Assembly (NCBI GenBank): GCA_028673005.1
Contig: CM054118.1
Location: 84,445,855-84,509,854 of the forward strand
DNA from: Tanypteryx hageni
Lineage: Eukaryota > Arthropoda > Insecta > Odonata > Petaluridae
Reading direction: 5' to 3'
Length of the DNA: 64,000 bases
Shown here in pieces: positions 1-11,160 of the stretch (positions are counted from its first letter, which is position 1; each line of letters starts with the position of its first letter). The notes beneath the pieces were generated by a model. The model saw only the letters and a list, made by a program, of their open reading frames with translations, did no database searches and was not told the origin of the DNA. Both the position numbers and the translations under genes were made by a program.

Positions 1-1
1 C

Positions 2-1189
2 GACTTGGGTACTGTTGATCAAGCATTTCTGGAGTGGTTTAAGAGGCAGAGAAATGCTGGTTTCCCCATCAACGGCCCCATTTTAAAGGTACAGGCAGAT
101 AAATTTGCAAAACAGTTAGGACATGAAAACTTCACATGCAATAATGGGTGGCTCGATCGTTTTAAAAATCGGCATAACATTGTTTATGCGAAAGTCAGTG
201 GAGAGGCCCTGTCAGCAGATTCAAAAACGGCAAGTGAATGGGTGAAAAGTGTTTGGGAGGAGTGTCAAAAAGGTTACAGAGAAGAAGACACCTACAATGC
301 CGACGAAACTGGACTGTTTTACAACATGATGCCTGATGCAACGTTTAAATTCAAAGGTGGCAAAAGATCTAAGAATCGTTTAACAGTTTTAATGTGCGCA
401 AACATGAATGGGAGTGACAAAAAAAAACTTTTTGTTATTGATAAGTCACAAAAGCCTCGTTGTTTCAATAATGTAAAGAAGCTTTCCGTTGAATATGCAG
501 CTAATAAAAAGGCATGGATGACTTCCAATATTTTTCAGCAATATGTAAGTCAGTGGAACAACGAGTTACGGAGGAAAAATAGAAACATTTTACTCCTTGT
601 CGATAACTGTCCTGCGCACCCACATATGCAGGAGTTATCCAATGTAAAACTGGTGTTTTTGCCTCCAAATGCGACTTCTATTTTGCAGCCAATGGACATG
701 GGGATAATTAAAAGTTTTAAAGGCCATTTCAAGCGATTTTTTGTTCTACAGTTGATTGAAAGGAGGGAAAGAGGTTTAGATGGCAACGTCTCTGTATTGG
801 ATGCAATTCATTTGATGACAGATGCATGGGACAATGTTTCACCTACAACGATCATAAACTGTTTTCGGAAGTCTGGTTTAATATCGGGAGAATTTTCGAT
901 TGATAACCATAACGTTGATGAAGATGATCTACCTCTATCAGAATGGCTTAAAGAAAATGGAATTGCGAATTTTGACCATGTAAATGACATTGACAATTTT
1001 GTTCATGTTGATGATGATTTGATTACCAGTGGAATTCCTACGGAGAGTGAAATAATAGAGACAGTACAAAACACAGCAGACAGTGATGAAGACATTGTTG
1101 AATGTGTCGAAGACACAATCCCGACGAAAGCCGTGCCAACTTACTCTCAAGCTCAGGATGCTGTGGAAACATTAAATGATTTTTTTTAA
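2..1189 (+). CDS. Tigger/pogo transposase (partial, early stop)
   Basis: This is a cut-and-paste transposase of the pogo/Tigger group (CENPB-type DNA-binding region plus DDE catalytic core). The frame is open at the window edge, so the true start lies outside; residue numbers here count from the codon at base 5. Residues about 5-65 are the second half of the CENPB helix-turn-helix (the NNGWLDRFKNRH segment). The catalytic triad is visible as D100 (in NADETGLFY), D200 (in LLVDNCPAH) and D231 (in QPMDMGII), a DD30D spacing. The C-terminus is acidic. A TAA at 1187-1189 ends the frame, but the same frame continues after it for 42 codons to a second stop at 1316-1318. That stretch ends in QATIQSYFSKKGSD, resembling the C-terminal tail of Tigger proteins. 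The stop therefore probably truncates an otherwise well-preserved copy. Confidence 0.92.
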   Translation, partial: DLGTVDQAFLEWFKRQRNAGFPINGPILKVQADKFAKQLGHENFTCNNGWLDRFKNRHNIVYAKVSGEALSADSKTASEWVKSVWEECQKGYREEDTYNADETGLFYNMMPDATFKFKGGKRSKNRLTVLMCANMNGSDKKKLFVIDKSQKPRCFNNVKKLSVEYAANKKAWMTSNIFQQYVSQWNNELRRKNRNILLLVDNCPAHPHMQELSNVKLVFLPPNATSILQPMDMGIIKSFKGHFKRFFVLQLIERRERGLDGNVSVLDAIHLMTDAWDNVSPTTIINCFRKSGLISGEFSIDNHNVDEDDLPLSEWLKENGIANFDHVNDIDNFVHVDDDLITSGIPTESEIIETVQNTADSDEDIVECVEDTIPTKAVPTYSQAQDAVETLNDFF

Positions 1190-1318
1190 AACATTGACAT
1201 TTCCGATGGTGTTTTTAGTGCAATAAGTGTAATAAGAGGAAACTTAAGAGACTTCAAAGTGAAATCTATGAAACAGGCTACCATTCAAAGTTATTTTTCT
1301 AAAAAGGGGAGTGATTAA
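1190..1318 (+). pseudogene. In-frame C-terminal tail of the Tigger transposase after a premature stop
   Basis: These 42 codons lie in the same frame as the transposase, directly after its TAA, and end with their own TAA at 1316-1318. The tail ends QATIQSYFSKKGSD. The QxxIxxYF pattern fits a PCNA-interacting (PIP) box, a feature reported for pogo transposase. Seen directly: frame continuity and motif. Inferred: the ancestral protein read through this position. Confidence 0.7.
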
Positions 1319-1502
1319 GGATGCAGCTGTGAGTAAATTTTATATGTACAAATGTTTATTTTAAATTTTCTAGTTTATTCTCATTTTTATGTTTTTCCAT
1401 AAATTTACTAAATAAACTTTCTTTTTATATATTCACTTTTACTTCTTGTCTTATTTCACCATACGCATGCATGCTTTTGCCTTCACGGATATTAAGTTTA
1501 AC

Positions 1503-1557
1503 GGCTATAACGAGCAAAACTAGACGGTCCCGTGGCGCTCGTTATATCCGAGTTTGA

Positions 1558-1560
<3 letters not shown>
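1503..1560 (+). repeat. Tigger 3' terminal inverted repeat with subterminal hairpin
   Basis: The outer end (1537-1560) contains GCTCGTTATATCC followed by the tip. An inverted copy of the same 13-mer (12 of 13 positions) lies at 1503-1515, so the terminus can fold into a hairpin with a loop of about 21 nt. Paired subterminal sites of this sort are plausible transposase-binding sites. Confidence 0.75.

Positions 1561-1604
<44 letters not shown>
1561..1604. repeat. (TA)22 microsatellite
   Basis: An uninterrupted TA repeat of 44 bp separates the end of the Tigger element from the start of the Penelope-like element. The Tigger TA target duplication may have seeded it. Confidence 0.98.
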
Positions 1605-1607
<3 letters not shown>

Positions 1608-2236
1608 TCACTCTTACGACACTTTTCCTTCCTGGTATCCACGAAGCTCTCAAAACAACCCTTCATGCTGCCCACCCAATTCTTACCTCTTCCTCCCATC
1701 AGTCCCTCTTTATCAACCTTTTTGCCAATCCTCCGCTCCTCTCCTTCCGCCGGCCCCCAAATTTGGGAAATATCTTGTGGAGGAAGGAACTTCCCACTTC
1801 TACCACGCTTCTTGCAATAGGCTCCCACCCCTGCGGAAAACCTCGCTGCCTCACTTGCCCTATCCACCTACCTTCATCTTCTTTCTCGAGTCCCTCCACC
1901 AACATCACCTACCCCATCACCTCCAGAAGCAATTGCACCATCCGTAACGTCATTTACCTCCTTACCTGCACCCTTTGTCCCGCGTTTTACGTAGGCCTCA
2001 CCAGCAATCCGTTAAACATCCGAATGAACGGTCACCGGAATAGCGTTTCTCTCAGACGCCCCCTCCCAGTTGCATTACATGCTAATACCCACAATGTCCC
2101 CTTCAATAGTTGCTACAATGTTAGGATTATTCGCGCTTTACCCTATGACACTCCTGCCCCCCTTCTCCGACACTGGGAACTAGCACATATCCATCTTCTC
2201 GACTCTTTCTCTCCGCCTGGCCTCAACCTCCGCTAA
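1604..2236 (+). CDS. PLE GIY-YIG endonuclease domain (5'-truncated)
   Basis: This is the C-terminal part of a Penelope-like polyprotein; in PLEs this domain nicks target DNA to prime reverse transcription. The open frame runs back through the TA repeat to 1532, but biological coding begins after the repeat. Counting from 1532, residues 72-88 hold the linker FRRPPNLGNILW. A cysteine cluster typical of PLE linkers follows (C101, C106, C109 in HPCGKPRCLTC). The GIY-YIG core is at 140-155 (VIYLL ... YVG), followed by R164, H168 and the catalytic glutamate E216 (HWELAHIHLL). The frame ends naturally at 2236 with GLNLR. No frameshift lies inside the domain, so this copy may be fairly young. The reverse transcriptase is missing. 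Confidence 0.87.
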
Positions 2237-2590
2237 CCATATTAGCCCCCTTACAATGTCTCCTTGTTACTTTGTAGTTATTCGCACTTTCCCTTACCAC
2301 ACTTCCTCTTTATTGGCTATCCACCCCTCCTACTCCCCACCTCCTCCAATCATCAACCTTCCCACATCACCCTGTCATTCCCCACCCAGTGTGTCACTTT
2401 ACGTTACTCTTTCGCTGAAGAAGGGCATAGGCCCGATAAGCTTGCGTGTGTTTTTGTGTTCGTGTGTTTTACGTGTCTCTTCGACGCCTCCAGCAGCCTA
2501 CCAGCTTGGTCCTCAACTTGGTAAGTGTCCGCTGGGCTTCCCTCAACACCTTGTTGCCACCCTCATCACTACCTTTTCTTTTCCTTTAGT
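2237..2590 (+). repeat. PLE 3' non-coding region (pseudo-LTR-like)
   Basis: This is C/T-rich non-coding sequence downstream of the endonuclease. From about 2278 it is matched, inverted, by 2660-2993. It contains the hammerhead-like core and ends at a TA-rich tract. Open frames here (for example 2256-2627) are not conserved coding. Confidence 0.75.
2413..2442 (+). ncRNA. Degenerate hammerhead-like ribozyme core in PLE 3' region
   Basis: The CTGAAGA box (2415-2421) is followed by a stem II GGGC/GCCC (2423-2426 with 2431-2434). The second box is GATA (2435-2438) instead of GAAA, and the expected cleavage-site base after AAGCTT is G, so this copy is probably inactive. The flanking CG/CG 2-bp helix I is retained. 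Small hammerheads are known in PLEs. Confidence 0.55.
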
Positions 2591-2592
2591 TA

Positions 2593-2626
<34 letters not shown>

Positions 2627-2657
2627 ATATTATACATTATATATATATATATATATA
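2591..2657. repeat. TA-rich spacer between inverted PLE ends
   Basis: Mostly (TA)n with a short ATATAATATTATAC interruption. It forms the loop of the large inverted repeat made by the two PLE ends. Confidence 0.95.
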
Positions 2658-2659
2658 AT

Positions 2660-2995
2660 CTTATGGAAAAGGAAAGGTAGTGCTGAGAGTGGCAACAAGG
2701 TGTTGAAGGAAGCCCAGTGGACAATTACCATATTGAGGACAAAGTTGGCGGGATGTTGGAGGAGTCGAAGAGACACAGATAAAACAAAAAACAAATACGT
2801 AAGCTTTTCGGGCATAGGCCCTTCATCAGCGATGGAGAGAGAGAGTAACTGTAGGTAGGTGACACGCTGGGTGGGGTTGACAGGGTCATGTGAGGAGTTT
2901 GATGATTGGAGGAGACGGGAAAGAGGGAGGGGTGGATGGCCAATAAGGCTAAGGAAAATGGGGGGAGTGTTGTACGGTAAGGCGCGAATATCTCT
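2660..2995 (-). mobile_element. Second PLE 3' end, inverted
   Basis: Read on the minus strand, it matches 2278-2590 over its whole length with moderate divergence: shared TATTCGC start, CCAATCATCAA block, hammerhead-like core, TGTCTCTTCGAC block, GGGCTTCC and CAACACCTTGTTGCCA blocks, and a CCTTTTCC end. No endonuclease frame is present beyond 2995, so this is a severely 5'-truncated copy or a solo terminal region. Confidence 0.8.
2796..2831 (-). ncRNA. Hammerhead ribozyme candidate in inverted PLE end
   Basis: On the minus strand: CTGATGA (2823-2829), stem II GGGC/GCCC (2818-2821 with 2810-2813), GAAA (2806-2809), then AAGCTT as a short self-complementary stem III, A as the cleavage-site base, and CG pairing with the CG just before CTGATGA as a 2-bp helix I. 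All core bases fit the hammerhead consensus. The palindromic stem III fits the small PLE-associated hammerheads that are reported to work as dimers. Cleavage is inferred, not shown. Confidence 0.6.
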
Positions 2996-4490
2996 TGCAT
3001 TGCAACTATAGAAGGAGACATTGCCATATATGTATATATAAACGGATGGAGAACATTTTCCACAATAAGCTGCGAGAGCACATAATTACGGCATCGTTTC
3101 GGAGATAAAAATTCGAGCTAATATCCGAAAATCTTTCAAGACTGTTTTACTCGCAAATCCCATAAGCGGAGAACACTTTTTAGAAAAAAGTGTTCATATG
3201 ATCATATACTTGGTTCAGATCGACAGCCTCATAATATCGTTCAAAAATTCCCTTTTAAAACCCTATTTAGATGCTATACAATATTATGTTTCCGATTTAA
3301 AAGGGAGTTGACTTGTTGCTATAGGAGTCGATATTTCCCAATGTTAAAAACGAAACTTTTCCCTATTTCATAGGCGTTCTTTACCAGCAAATTATTAATA
3401 GCGGTACGAATTGTGGGCACGTCTGGTCCGTCCGTCCGTTCGTGATAACTTTCATCTCCTAAACCGCCGGACGGATTTTAATTAAATTTAGAATGAATGA
3501 TCGTTATTAAAATTTATGGCACAATTATAATTTTGAACTTAATCCGTCAATTAGAACTTCTACTTACATAGCTATTTTAATAAACTTATACTAGTGTTTC
3601 GTTAAATTGCATCCATCAAGCAACAATGAAATACCAAACTTTTCTCCCCATAGCTGTTATATGATCTTTAAGGTATAGATAAAAAATATATTCGGATAGA
3701 GAATACAAGAAAGTCCGTGAGGCCACATACGAGTTAAAGTTTCGGACTAAAAAATTCGAGAAAATCCCGCGCAAAACATTTCATATTTTCTTTACATCGT
3801 CCGCGAAGACGGTTCTCTCAGTATACAAAAAAAATCATATATTTCTCTCCCATTCTCTTATATGATCTGCAAGGCATAGATTAAAACATTTATTAGAATA
3901 GAGAACATTTACTACAAGATGGTCCCCAGAGACCATATGATTACAACTTATAGTTTCAGAGATAAAAATTCGAGAATCGCCAAATCCTTCAATACAGTTT
4001 AATACGTAGTTCCCATTATAAACGCCTTTGAAATCTGTATGTTATATTTATGGAGTATACTTTTCCATCTTGTGGTATTTAATAACAATTGTTCGCTCTC
4101 ATTCGACACGAATTTGAATTCAGTTTTTTAAAATATATACTTCAGTCTATTAGCTACAGAGATATATGTGTCCGGAGTTCCTAATTTAATTTCAACTAAT
4201 TTAAAAGCGCAAATTCAAATGCTCTGCACCAATATCATGATTTATTTTGGATGGTTGAAATGAAACTGAGGCGTTGGAAAAAGACTCCTATTACTCCCCG
4301 GCGGCTAATCCTATCTTCACAAAAGATCCCAAGTGTAACCCGCATTTAGACCAATCCACCCTGAAAAATCAGCCTCTCCAAGTTGCAGGACAGCTATTGT
4401 CCGAAAAGTCGGACGGACAGACAGACAAACCGAATACATTAGCGATTATTTTTTTTCATAAATTCGCTAAAAATTCATGAAGATAATATT
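2996..4490. repeat. Degenerate dispersed repeats (inverted relatives of the 52.4-53.3 kb unit)
   Basis: No gene. Three units share GAGAACA...CATATGATTAC...TTTCGGAGATAAAAATTCGAG, centred near 3050-3117, 3690-3760 and 3890-3975. They are reverse-complement relatives of the ~175 bp units at 52.5-53.3 kb and of 11290-11430. A GTCCGTCCGTCCG stretch at 3427-3442 and a GGACGGACAGACAGAC stretch near 4411 resemble tails seen at other dispersed repeats in the window. Confidence 0.6.
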
Positions 4491-4499
4491 AAGCGGTAA

Positions 4500-4790
4500 T
4501 TCCACGTGCTTCGACATCACGAGGTGAAATAACTGACCTTTTTTGGAATATTTCATTCATTAGGACCATATAATGCGAACTCTTGTAGTCACAGATTTCC
4601 GTTTATTGCAAATATATGAGCTATTTTTATTGAAAAGGCACGATAGAGGCTGAGTAATATTACTTCATTATTTATTCCTATTGCGCGTTCTTTGAATTGA
4701 AGTCCTGCATGATTACCTCGCTGAATTTGGAGTGGAAATGGGTTGCGGAAGAAAGTGGGGACATGCGAACTGGGTTTAATGCAATAATAA
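4500..4790. other. Unannotated AT-rich stretch
   Basis: I see no gene or clear repeat here. Confidence 0.5.
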
Positions 4791-5412
4791 AAAGAGGAAA
4801 ATAAAGAGAGAGAGGTGGAGATGGAGAAAGAGAGTTGTGGGTCGCACCATTCTGGGAATGGGAAAGGAAGAGAGAGAGAGAAGGGGATGTGAGAGGTGAT
4901 GGAGAAGGGAAAGGGTCGAGGTGAAACCACGGCGAGCGATAGAATTGCAGAAAAGGCGAGAGGAAGATTTGCAAGGAATTGGAAAGGTGTGGGCCAAATG
5001 TAGGGAAGTGGGTAAGGAGAAAATGTTTGGAACTTTGGGGAGGGGAGTAATCACGTAGTGTAGGGGAAACAGGCAGGGGGGAAGGAGATAAGGAGAGAGA
5101 GGCGCAAAGGATGGAGAGAGAGAGAGAGAGAGGAAGTTGGCTGGCGGAGGACGAAGAGACGGTGGGCGGGAGGCCTCGCCCACTCCCCGCCAGAGGGACA
5201 TGAAAATCGATGTAGCGAACGTCCTACCGCCAAGAGGCTCTGGGAGTGAGAGGAGGGGAGCGGAGGAGGGAGGGGGATGGAGGGGAAGGGGGATGGAGGG
5301 GAAGGGAGATGGGGATGGGGGATGAGGGATGGAGGGAAAGGAAGTGGGAGGAAAATAGGGTGGAAGTTGAGGTAGAGAGGCGAAGAGAATAAGGGCATGG
5401 AGGCAAAGTAGG
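4791..5412 (+). repeat. Purine-rich (GA/GGA) low-complexity tract
   Basis: Nearly all purine on the plus strand. Open frames on both strands are translations of this tract (Ser/Pro/Leu or Arg/Glu/Gly) and are not genes. Confidence 0.85.
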
Positions 5413-5597
<185 letters not shown>

Positions 5598-6500
5598 CAG
5601 GTTATGTGGAGCAAGTGGGAAGAGAGAGAGGATGAGAAAAGAGAGTCGGTGGTATGGCAGATTGGACGTCCTAGGACAGTGAACGGGAAACAGGGCAGGG
5701 GAGAGAAGGGAGAGGAGAGAAGGTTTTCACGTAGACACCGTGGAAGAGAAGGGGTCGCCCTTGAAGATCACGTGGCGGTGAAGTTGGGTCCATTCTTCAT
5801 GTGTTTTTGGGACCTCGCGCTCCTTTAACCCATACTATGTGACTCTCCATAACGTGACCTTTCCCTTAATAAACATAGAAAAAGTTTCGGTTTCACACAC
5901 ACATACATATATATACATAAATATATACACATTTTATAATTGGATAATTTGATCAGTAAGACATCTTTGAGAATATTTTCTGTTTTCAGCACTACTGAAA
6001 TTAGAGTGCTTTCAAGTGACATTTTAAATTCCAAAGTAATCCCTTTTACTTGCTAGAAAGCATTCTAATTTCACTACATAAATTACAATATTGATGACAA
6101 TTTGTACAGAATTTCTCTCCACAACACCCTCAGGGTTGGACGGAAATCGCAAAAATGGAAGACAAGGATACCAGGTGAGAAGACAGCAGAACATCGTCGG
6201 GAAAGTGCGGCTCATCACTTTCGTGTTCTTTACTTCGCCTCTTCCATTTATTTCTCCTGCGGAAGCGGAGACTCACCTGATATGAGAAGAGGGCGGTGGG
6301 GGAGAGAGCCGATTCTAGACTGACTTCGTATGCAATGCAAAGCAAAATGTATGGAAATCAGATGAAGAGGGAGAGAGAGAGGAGCGCGGGACTGAAGATC
6401 GACAAGGAGACGTCAATGGCAAATAAGAGGGGATCTTTCTCTCCGGGAAAAGACGCAACATTATGCGTCCCTGCAAGCAAACACTCTACTTAGACAAACT
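5598..6500. other. Unannotated stretch, purine-rich at the left
   Basis: 5598-5760 is still purine-rich; the rest is mixed. Short frames of 60-75 codons on both strands show no recognisable family. Confidence 0.5.
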
Positions 6501-7425
6501 TTGAATCACCACCCTCCCTCCCTAAGACGAAGACATAGCAACCCCATCGCAATCCACCTCACTCACTCTCTCTCTCACCTCTCTCCCCCCACGACGTGGA
6601 ACTTCTTCCTAGACATCACGTATCTCGATTCCCATTCCTTCTCCTCTACTCTCCTCACCTCCCTCTCCTCCCCTCCTTCCCTCTCCCCTAATTTCCTCCC
6701 CTACTCTCCTCCTCTCCTCTCCCATATTCTCCTCCTCCTCCCCTAATCTACTCTACCCTACTCTCCTCTCCTCTCCACCCCTTCTCTCCTCCCCTTCTCT
6801 CCCCCCCTTCTCTCCCCCATTCTCTCCTTCCCTTCTCTCCTCTCCTTACCTCCTCCCCTTATTTCCTCCCCTTATCTCCTCCCCTTATCTTCTCCCCTAT
6901 CTCCTTCCTTTCTCTCCTCCCTTTCTCTCCTCCCCTTCTCTCCTCCCCTTCTCTCTGCCCCTTCTCTCCTCCCCTTTTTCCTCCCATATTCTCCTCTCCT
7001 CCTCTCCGCCCATACTCTCCTCTTTCTTTCTCTCTCCCATACTCTCATCCCATATTCTCCTCCCATATTCTCCTCCAATACTCTCCTACCCTCCCCTTAT
7101 CTCCTCTCATACTCCCCTACCATACTCTTCTCTTCTCTTTCTCTCCCATCCCGAACCTTACTCTTTCTGCCTGCCTCTCTTAAATCTAAACTCACCCACC
7201 CACGTCGACTACGTTTCACTCTGCCCTCCTCTCTCTCCCTCTTTCTTCATCTCTCTCTCTCTCTCTCTCTATCATCCCCCGCAATCCTAAAACCTCCCCA
7301 CATCCGAATACCGCTCTTTCTTTTTCTCCATTCTTTCCCTCACTTGTTCTCTCTCAGCCTTTCGTCTGCCTCTCTCACTCTCAGTTCTCGTCTCTTTTTC
7401 CATTTCCTCTTTTAACTTAAACCCA
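6500..7425 (+). repeat. Pyrimidine-rich (CT/CCTT) low-complexity tract
   Basis: About 0.9 kb of CTCCTCCCCTT-like sequence on the plus strand. A diffuse pattern CTCCTCCCCTTCT recurs many times between 6640 and 7080. Confidence 0.9.
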
Positions 7426-8160
7426 CTCCAGCAATATGGAAGAGACCCGAGAATGTTGGAGGGGCCAGTAAAAAGTAAAAGTATAAAGAAAAGAGTCGAG
7501 CAAGATAAAAAAGCGGTAGAGCAAAATCATAAGATAATATTTTTACTTTTGATGGGAAAGAGGTCTATGTTTTCTTCTAAATTGTGTATAATAGATATGA
7601 CAAGAGCACTAGGAAAATGAAGATGAGAAAAATGATAGAGAGGTCGCAGAGAATAAACAGGGAAAATGGGATAGAGGGCGAGTGGAGAAAAGAGAGAAAG
7701 AGATTAAAAACAGCCGAAAAGATGGAGGGGGGAGAGGTGTGTTGGTGGTGTTGGATACGGGAATAACAGAAATAAAGATGCTCGAAAAGTGTCTTCGTGG
7801 ATATCTGAAAAGAATTAAATCCGTGTCGGTGAACAAGTCTCCAGGGAAGAGACGATTTATTTCGAATCAAGTGGAATGGAAAAAAATCGCAAAACATCGT
7901 GATGGGTGGACTTCAAAAGGAACCGAGCAGGAGACGTACGAGGAAGTAAGGAAAGGCCTCCAGGAACAAACGGGAGGCGAGTTTGGAATAAATTGGTTGG
8001 TTGGGATACGATGTGGGCGGAGAGTTTGAAATCGGAGTCGGAGATATCGGAAGGAGTGTGAAAGGGTGCGTGAGTGAGGAGAGTTGAGGCGGAAGGGAGT
8101 GGAAAGAATTGGAGGGGTGGGTGATGATAGCTCGCTAGTAACTAGTTTGGCAAGTTAACG
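7426..8160 (+). repeat. Purine-rich stretch
   Basis: Moderately purine-rich (GAGAAA, GGAAAG). The 115-codon frame at 7682-8029 has mixed composition but no recognisable domain. Confidence 0.55.
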
Positions 8161-10349
8161 GAGAGGCAAAAATACTTTCCAGTTCACATCTGCGATTTAT
8201 TTTGGAACCCAATGTATACAAAAGAAGGAAAAAAATAGCCTTGAACAAGAAACTGAAAAGTACCAACTCAGAAAAACGGGTTAATCGCGTATAAAGAAAT
8301 GAGGTCACTGAAAGTTCTAATATAATTTTTTTAAATGTATAAGAAGCAACATTTTCCATTTAAAGTTACGATTAAGTTTTTAGTTGTAAGATATATAATA
8401 AAAAATTAATGTTTCGGCAGCTTCATGTTTCATCATGCATAAACAATGCAAAAATACAGCTCTCCTCAACCCGCTTATAATTGAAAGCCATTCCAATTCG
8501 AGTACTTATCCCTCAATCCTATAATTCGCCTTTTGATCCCATTTTGTCTGCCTTGGGATATATTTGGACTTGAATTTATGCCTCACATATATCATGGATT
8601 ATGTTCCATTGAAGTGTATGTCATCGGGATCATTTATTTCGATATTCAAAGAGAAGTGCAAATTGTCATCGAAAATATTGTAATTCTGTAATTCATTACA
8701 CGAATTATTAATTTTGTTAATGATTTTTAAAAATATTAATGATATTATACGCAGTATCTATAGTTTGTCATGAAATAATATTCTTATATTTGTATTGATA
8801 TAACTTCAAATTTCCGAAATAATGACAGTAATGAAAATAAATGGTAAATTTTATAATAATTTTTAACTTCAAATCAAACGGCATGTTTGAATGAGAAATT
8901 AAAATAGCAACACTAAGCTGTTTCTTTTTATATAAGCAATAAACATCGGTATAATGGTTCTTTTTGGCAAGGTCGATTTTATATGATTGCTCATGTTATA
9001 AAGCGATTTTACTTTAATAGCAACGACGTAAGTAGCGACGAATGTTAAAATAAGCTTTTGAGATCTCGTATACAGTTGTATGAGTGCATTAAAGAGCATA
9101 AAACGTTAATTTTCATCGGATCCGCCGAACTTTTGGAAATGAAAATTTAATTTCTGTATAAATACTGACACTCTCTAAATTAAATAAAAAACGCATTACG
9201 AGCATGATTATATTTAAATAACCGTATATTGCAATCCTCGGTAAATTAAAATGTTAAAAAGGCAGGTTTCAGAGGAAAATAAAGTATTCATGTTTCTACA
9301 TAACCTTAACAAAGATATGACTTTTAAAATTGGCGGCAGAAAAAATATACACCTATAAAATTTAAAAAGGTATATTTAATAATTTGAGGAATCTAATTTT
9401 TTCTTGGTCAAGTTTTAATATTAACGATTTATTTAAGTGATGCCTTTACATCCACTTAATTTAAATTTAATCTTGAAATTTTTCTATATGAAATTTGTAA
9501 TGGTATTCGTTAGGTCTAATTCATCTATTACTGTAATGTTAATATGTTAGACTGACATTTTAATTCGCCTACGATTTTCCGTTCATACCTGCTGTTAAAG
9601 TCGGCATCGTTTTGAAGAGAACTCAAGACTTTGAAACTATTCAACATATGAAAATCAAATGCATTTGTAATATATGACGCAGCATAATGCGAGATAGATA
9701 TAATGGAATAAAATGCCTGGGATACATTGTTGGAATTGCAATATACCCAGGAGTGCCAATTTATTTCCATCGTCAAATGGAGAAAAGCGCTACAAAATTC
9801 AAGAAATCATCCAAGTATATCAAAGGACACTCTAAAATCAGAATTTTGGAAATCTTTTAGAGATACATTGCACAAGTTAGTATTTCAATTTGATTATAAA
9901 TAAAAGGTGCTTTAAGATGCAATGTGCAATAACTAATGGAGAGTTGAAAAAAGATGTCACCAAAAATTCATACAGAAATTAGAAATATCAATTTGCGCGA
10001 ATTATGATAAGAGACGGCAGATGGCTTTCATCGTAAATATTTATTACGAATTATTATCCCTATACCACGAAGCATAACGAAAATCTACCTCTAAAAGTTC
10101 TAAATGATTTTTTTAAATTCAGAACAAAGATAAATATTTGGTTCAAATTCAGAGGAATTGTCAAATGAATGACGTCGTTGAGAGCAAACGTGAAGATGGG
10201 AAAACTTTTAAATCTCAAAAATTTTAAAACGATATTAGTGAATAATTTAAACATAAAGGAGGGGTATTCAAATTCATCTAAGATTTGTTAGTATTTCTAA
10301 GGATATGTTGAGTAAAACGTCGAATAGTTTATAAAAGTAACACAGTCCA
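8161..10349. other. AT-rich gene-free stretch
   Basis: Over 2 kb of AT-rich sequence. The few frames of 60-80 codons resemble no family, and I see no clear repeats or RNA genes. Confidence 0.6.
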
Positions 10350-10596
10350 TAAAAGGCGCTCCAAACTCGGTTTTTCCGACAGTTTTAAACGTACGGTTAA
10401 AACTGTACGGCTAAAACGGAGAGTGGGGACGACAAATCTGGAAGAATGTACTGGGACGAACGAAATCTGTCACCGCTTCATTTTTGTACGATGTACGGGC
10501 AAGCCTGCCAGTGTTGAACGCGTCCGTTCCAAAACCATGAAGTTTTCTCAAGTTGCATAAAGTCACAGAAAAAAGTCACAATGCCGATATACTATT

Positions 10597-10772
10597 AAAA
10601 TTTCTACGCTTTTTGAAAGTTTAAACAATATCTTGGTAGCGATGAATAATACCACGGTAAGGAAATGAGCAAATTATCGCCATATTCACGAAATTTCGAC
10701 GCTGTTTTGAAGTTTAAACAATAACTTGGTTGTGATGACTAATACGATGATAACGAAATGAACAAATTATCG
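10597..10772. repeat. 93-bp tandem duplication (2 diverged copies)
   Basis: Copies begin at 10597 and 10690, sharing ATTTCKACGCT, AAGTTTAAACAATA, CTTGGTTGTGATGA-like and CAAATTATCG blocks in the same order. Confidence 0.75.
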
Positions 10773-11045
10773 AGGTTGCGCGCTCTGCAAGACCTCCCCG
10801 AAAGTGATCTTCGACCGCAATTTTCTTTCGTCTTATTAATAATTTGTCGACCTCCGTCACGGTGATAAATGGCATTTACTCAATAAAGGAACGAGATGCT
10901 CGTTCGAAATGTGGAAGAAATACCCGATTTACATATTTTCAGGTGATAACGAAAAAAAGGCCGGAGAAAAGTCCTGAGTTCGACATTTTCATTACCCATA
11001 AAAAATCGATTTGTCGATGAGCAGGATTTTATTCTTTTTGAGATT

Positions 11046-11160
11046 AAAATTATTTATTTATTTATTTGTCTGAAAAACAGCACAATGGCCCAATTACATT
11101 GGAAACAGTAAACAAATATAATACAATAATATACAATATAATATAGTAAGTAATAAAATA
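11046..11160. repeat. (TTTA)n-led segment, possible retroelement tail
   Basis: ATTTATTTATTTATTTGTCTG is followed by ACAGCACAATGGCCCAATTACA and AT-rich sequence. It may be the inverted tail of a short retroelement inside the transposon. Confidence 0.3.

Larger units (their letters stand above)
1..1560 (+). mobile_element. Tigger/pogo-type DNA transposon, 3' part
   Basis: The left side is cut by the window edge. The element contains a transposase frame (from base 2), a short 3' untranslated region and a 3' terminal inverted repeat ending in ...TTTGACTG at 1560. Reading inward from the end, the terminus begins CAGTCAAACTCGGATATAAC, which is the typical Tigger/pogo style. The next bases are TA, the expected target duplication, but they merge with a (TA)n microsatellite, so the duplication cannot be proved from this side alone. 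Confidence 0.9.
1604..2590 (+). mobile_element. Penelope-like element (PLE), 5'-truncated
   Basis: It contains the linker and GIY-YIG endonuclease part of a PLE polyprotein, then about 350 bp of non-coding 3' sequence carrying a hammerhead-like core. The reverse transcriptase is absent because the element is cut at the (TA)n tract. A related 3' end lies inverted at 2660-2995. Confidence 0.85.

Noticed and set aside
1520..1867. 115-codon minus frame opposite the PLE endonuclease
   Set aside because: Shadow of the GIY-YIG coding strand running through the TA repeat.
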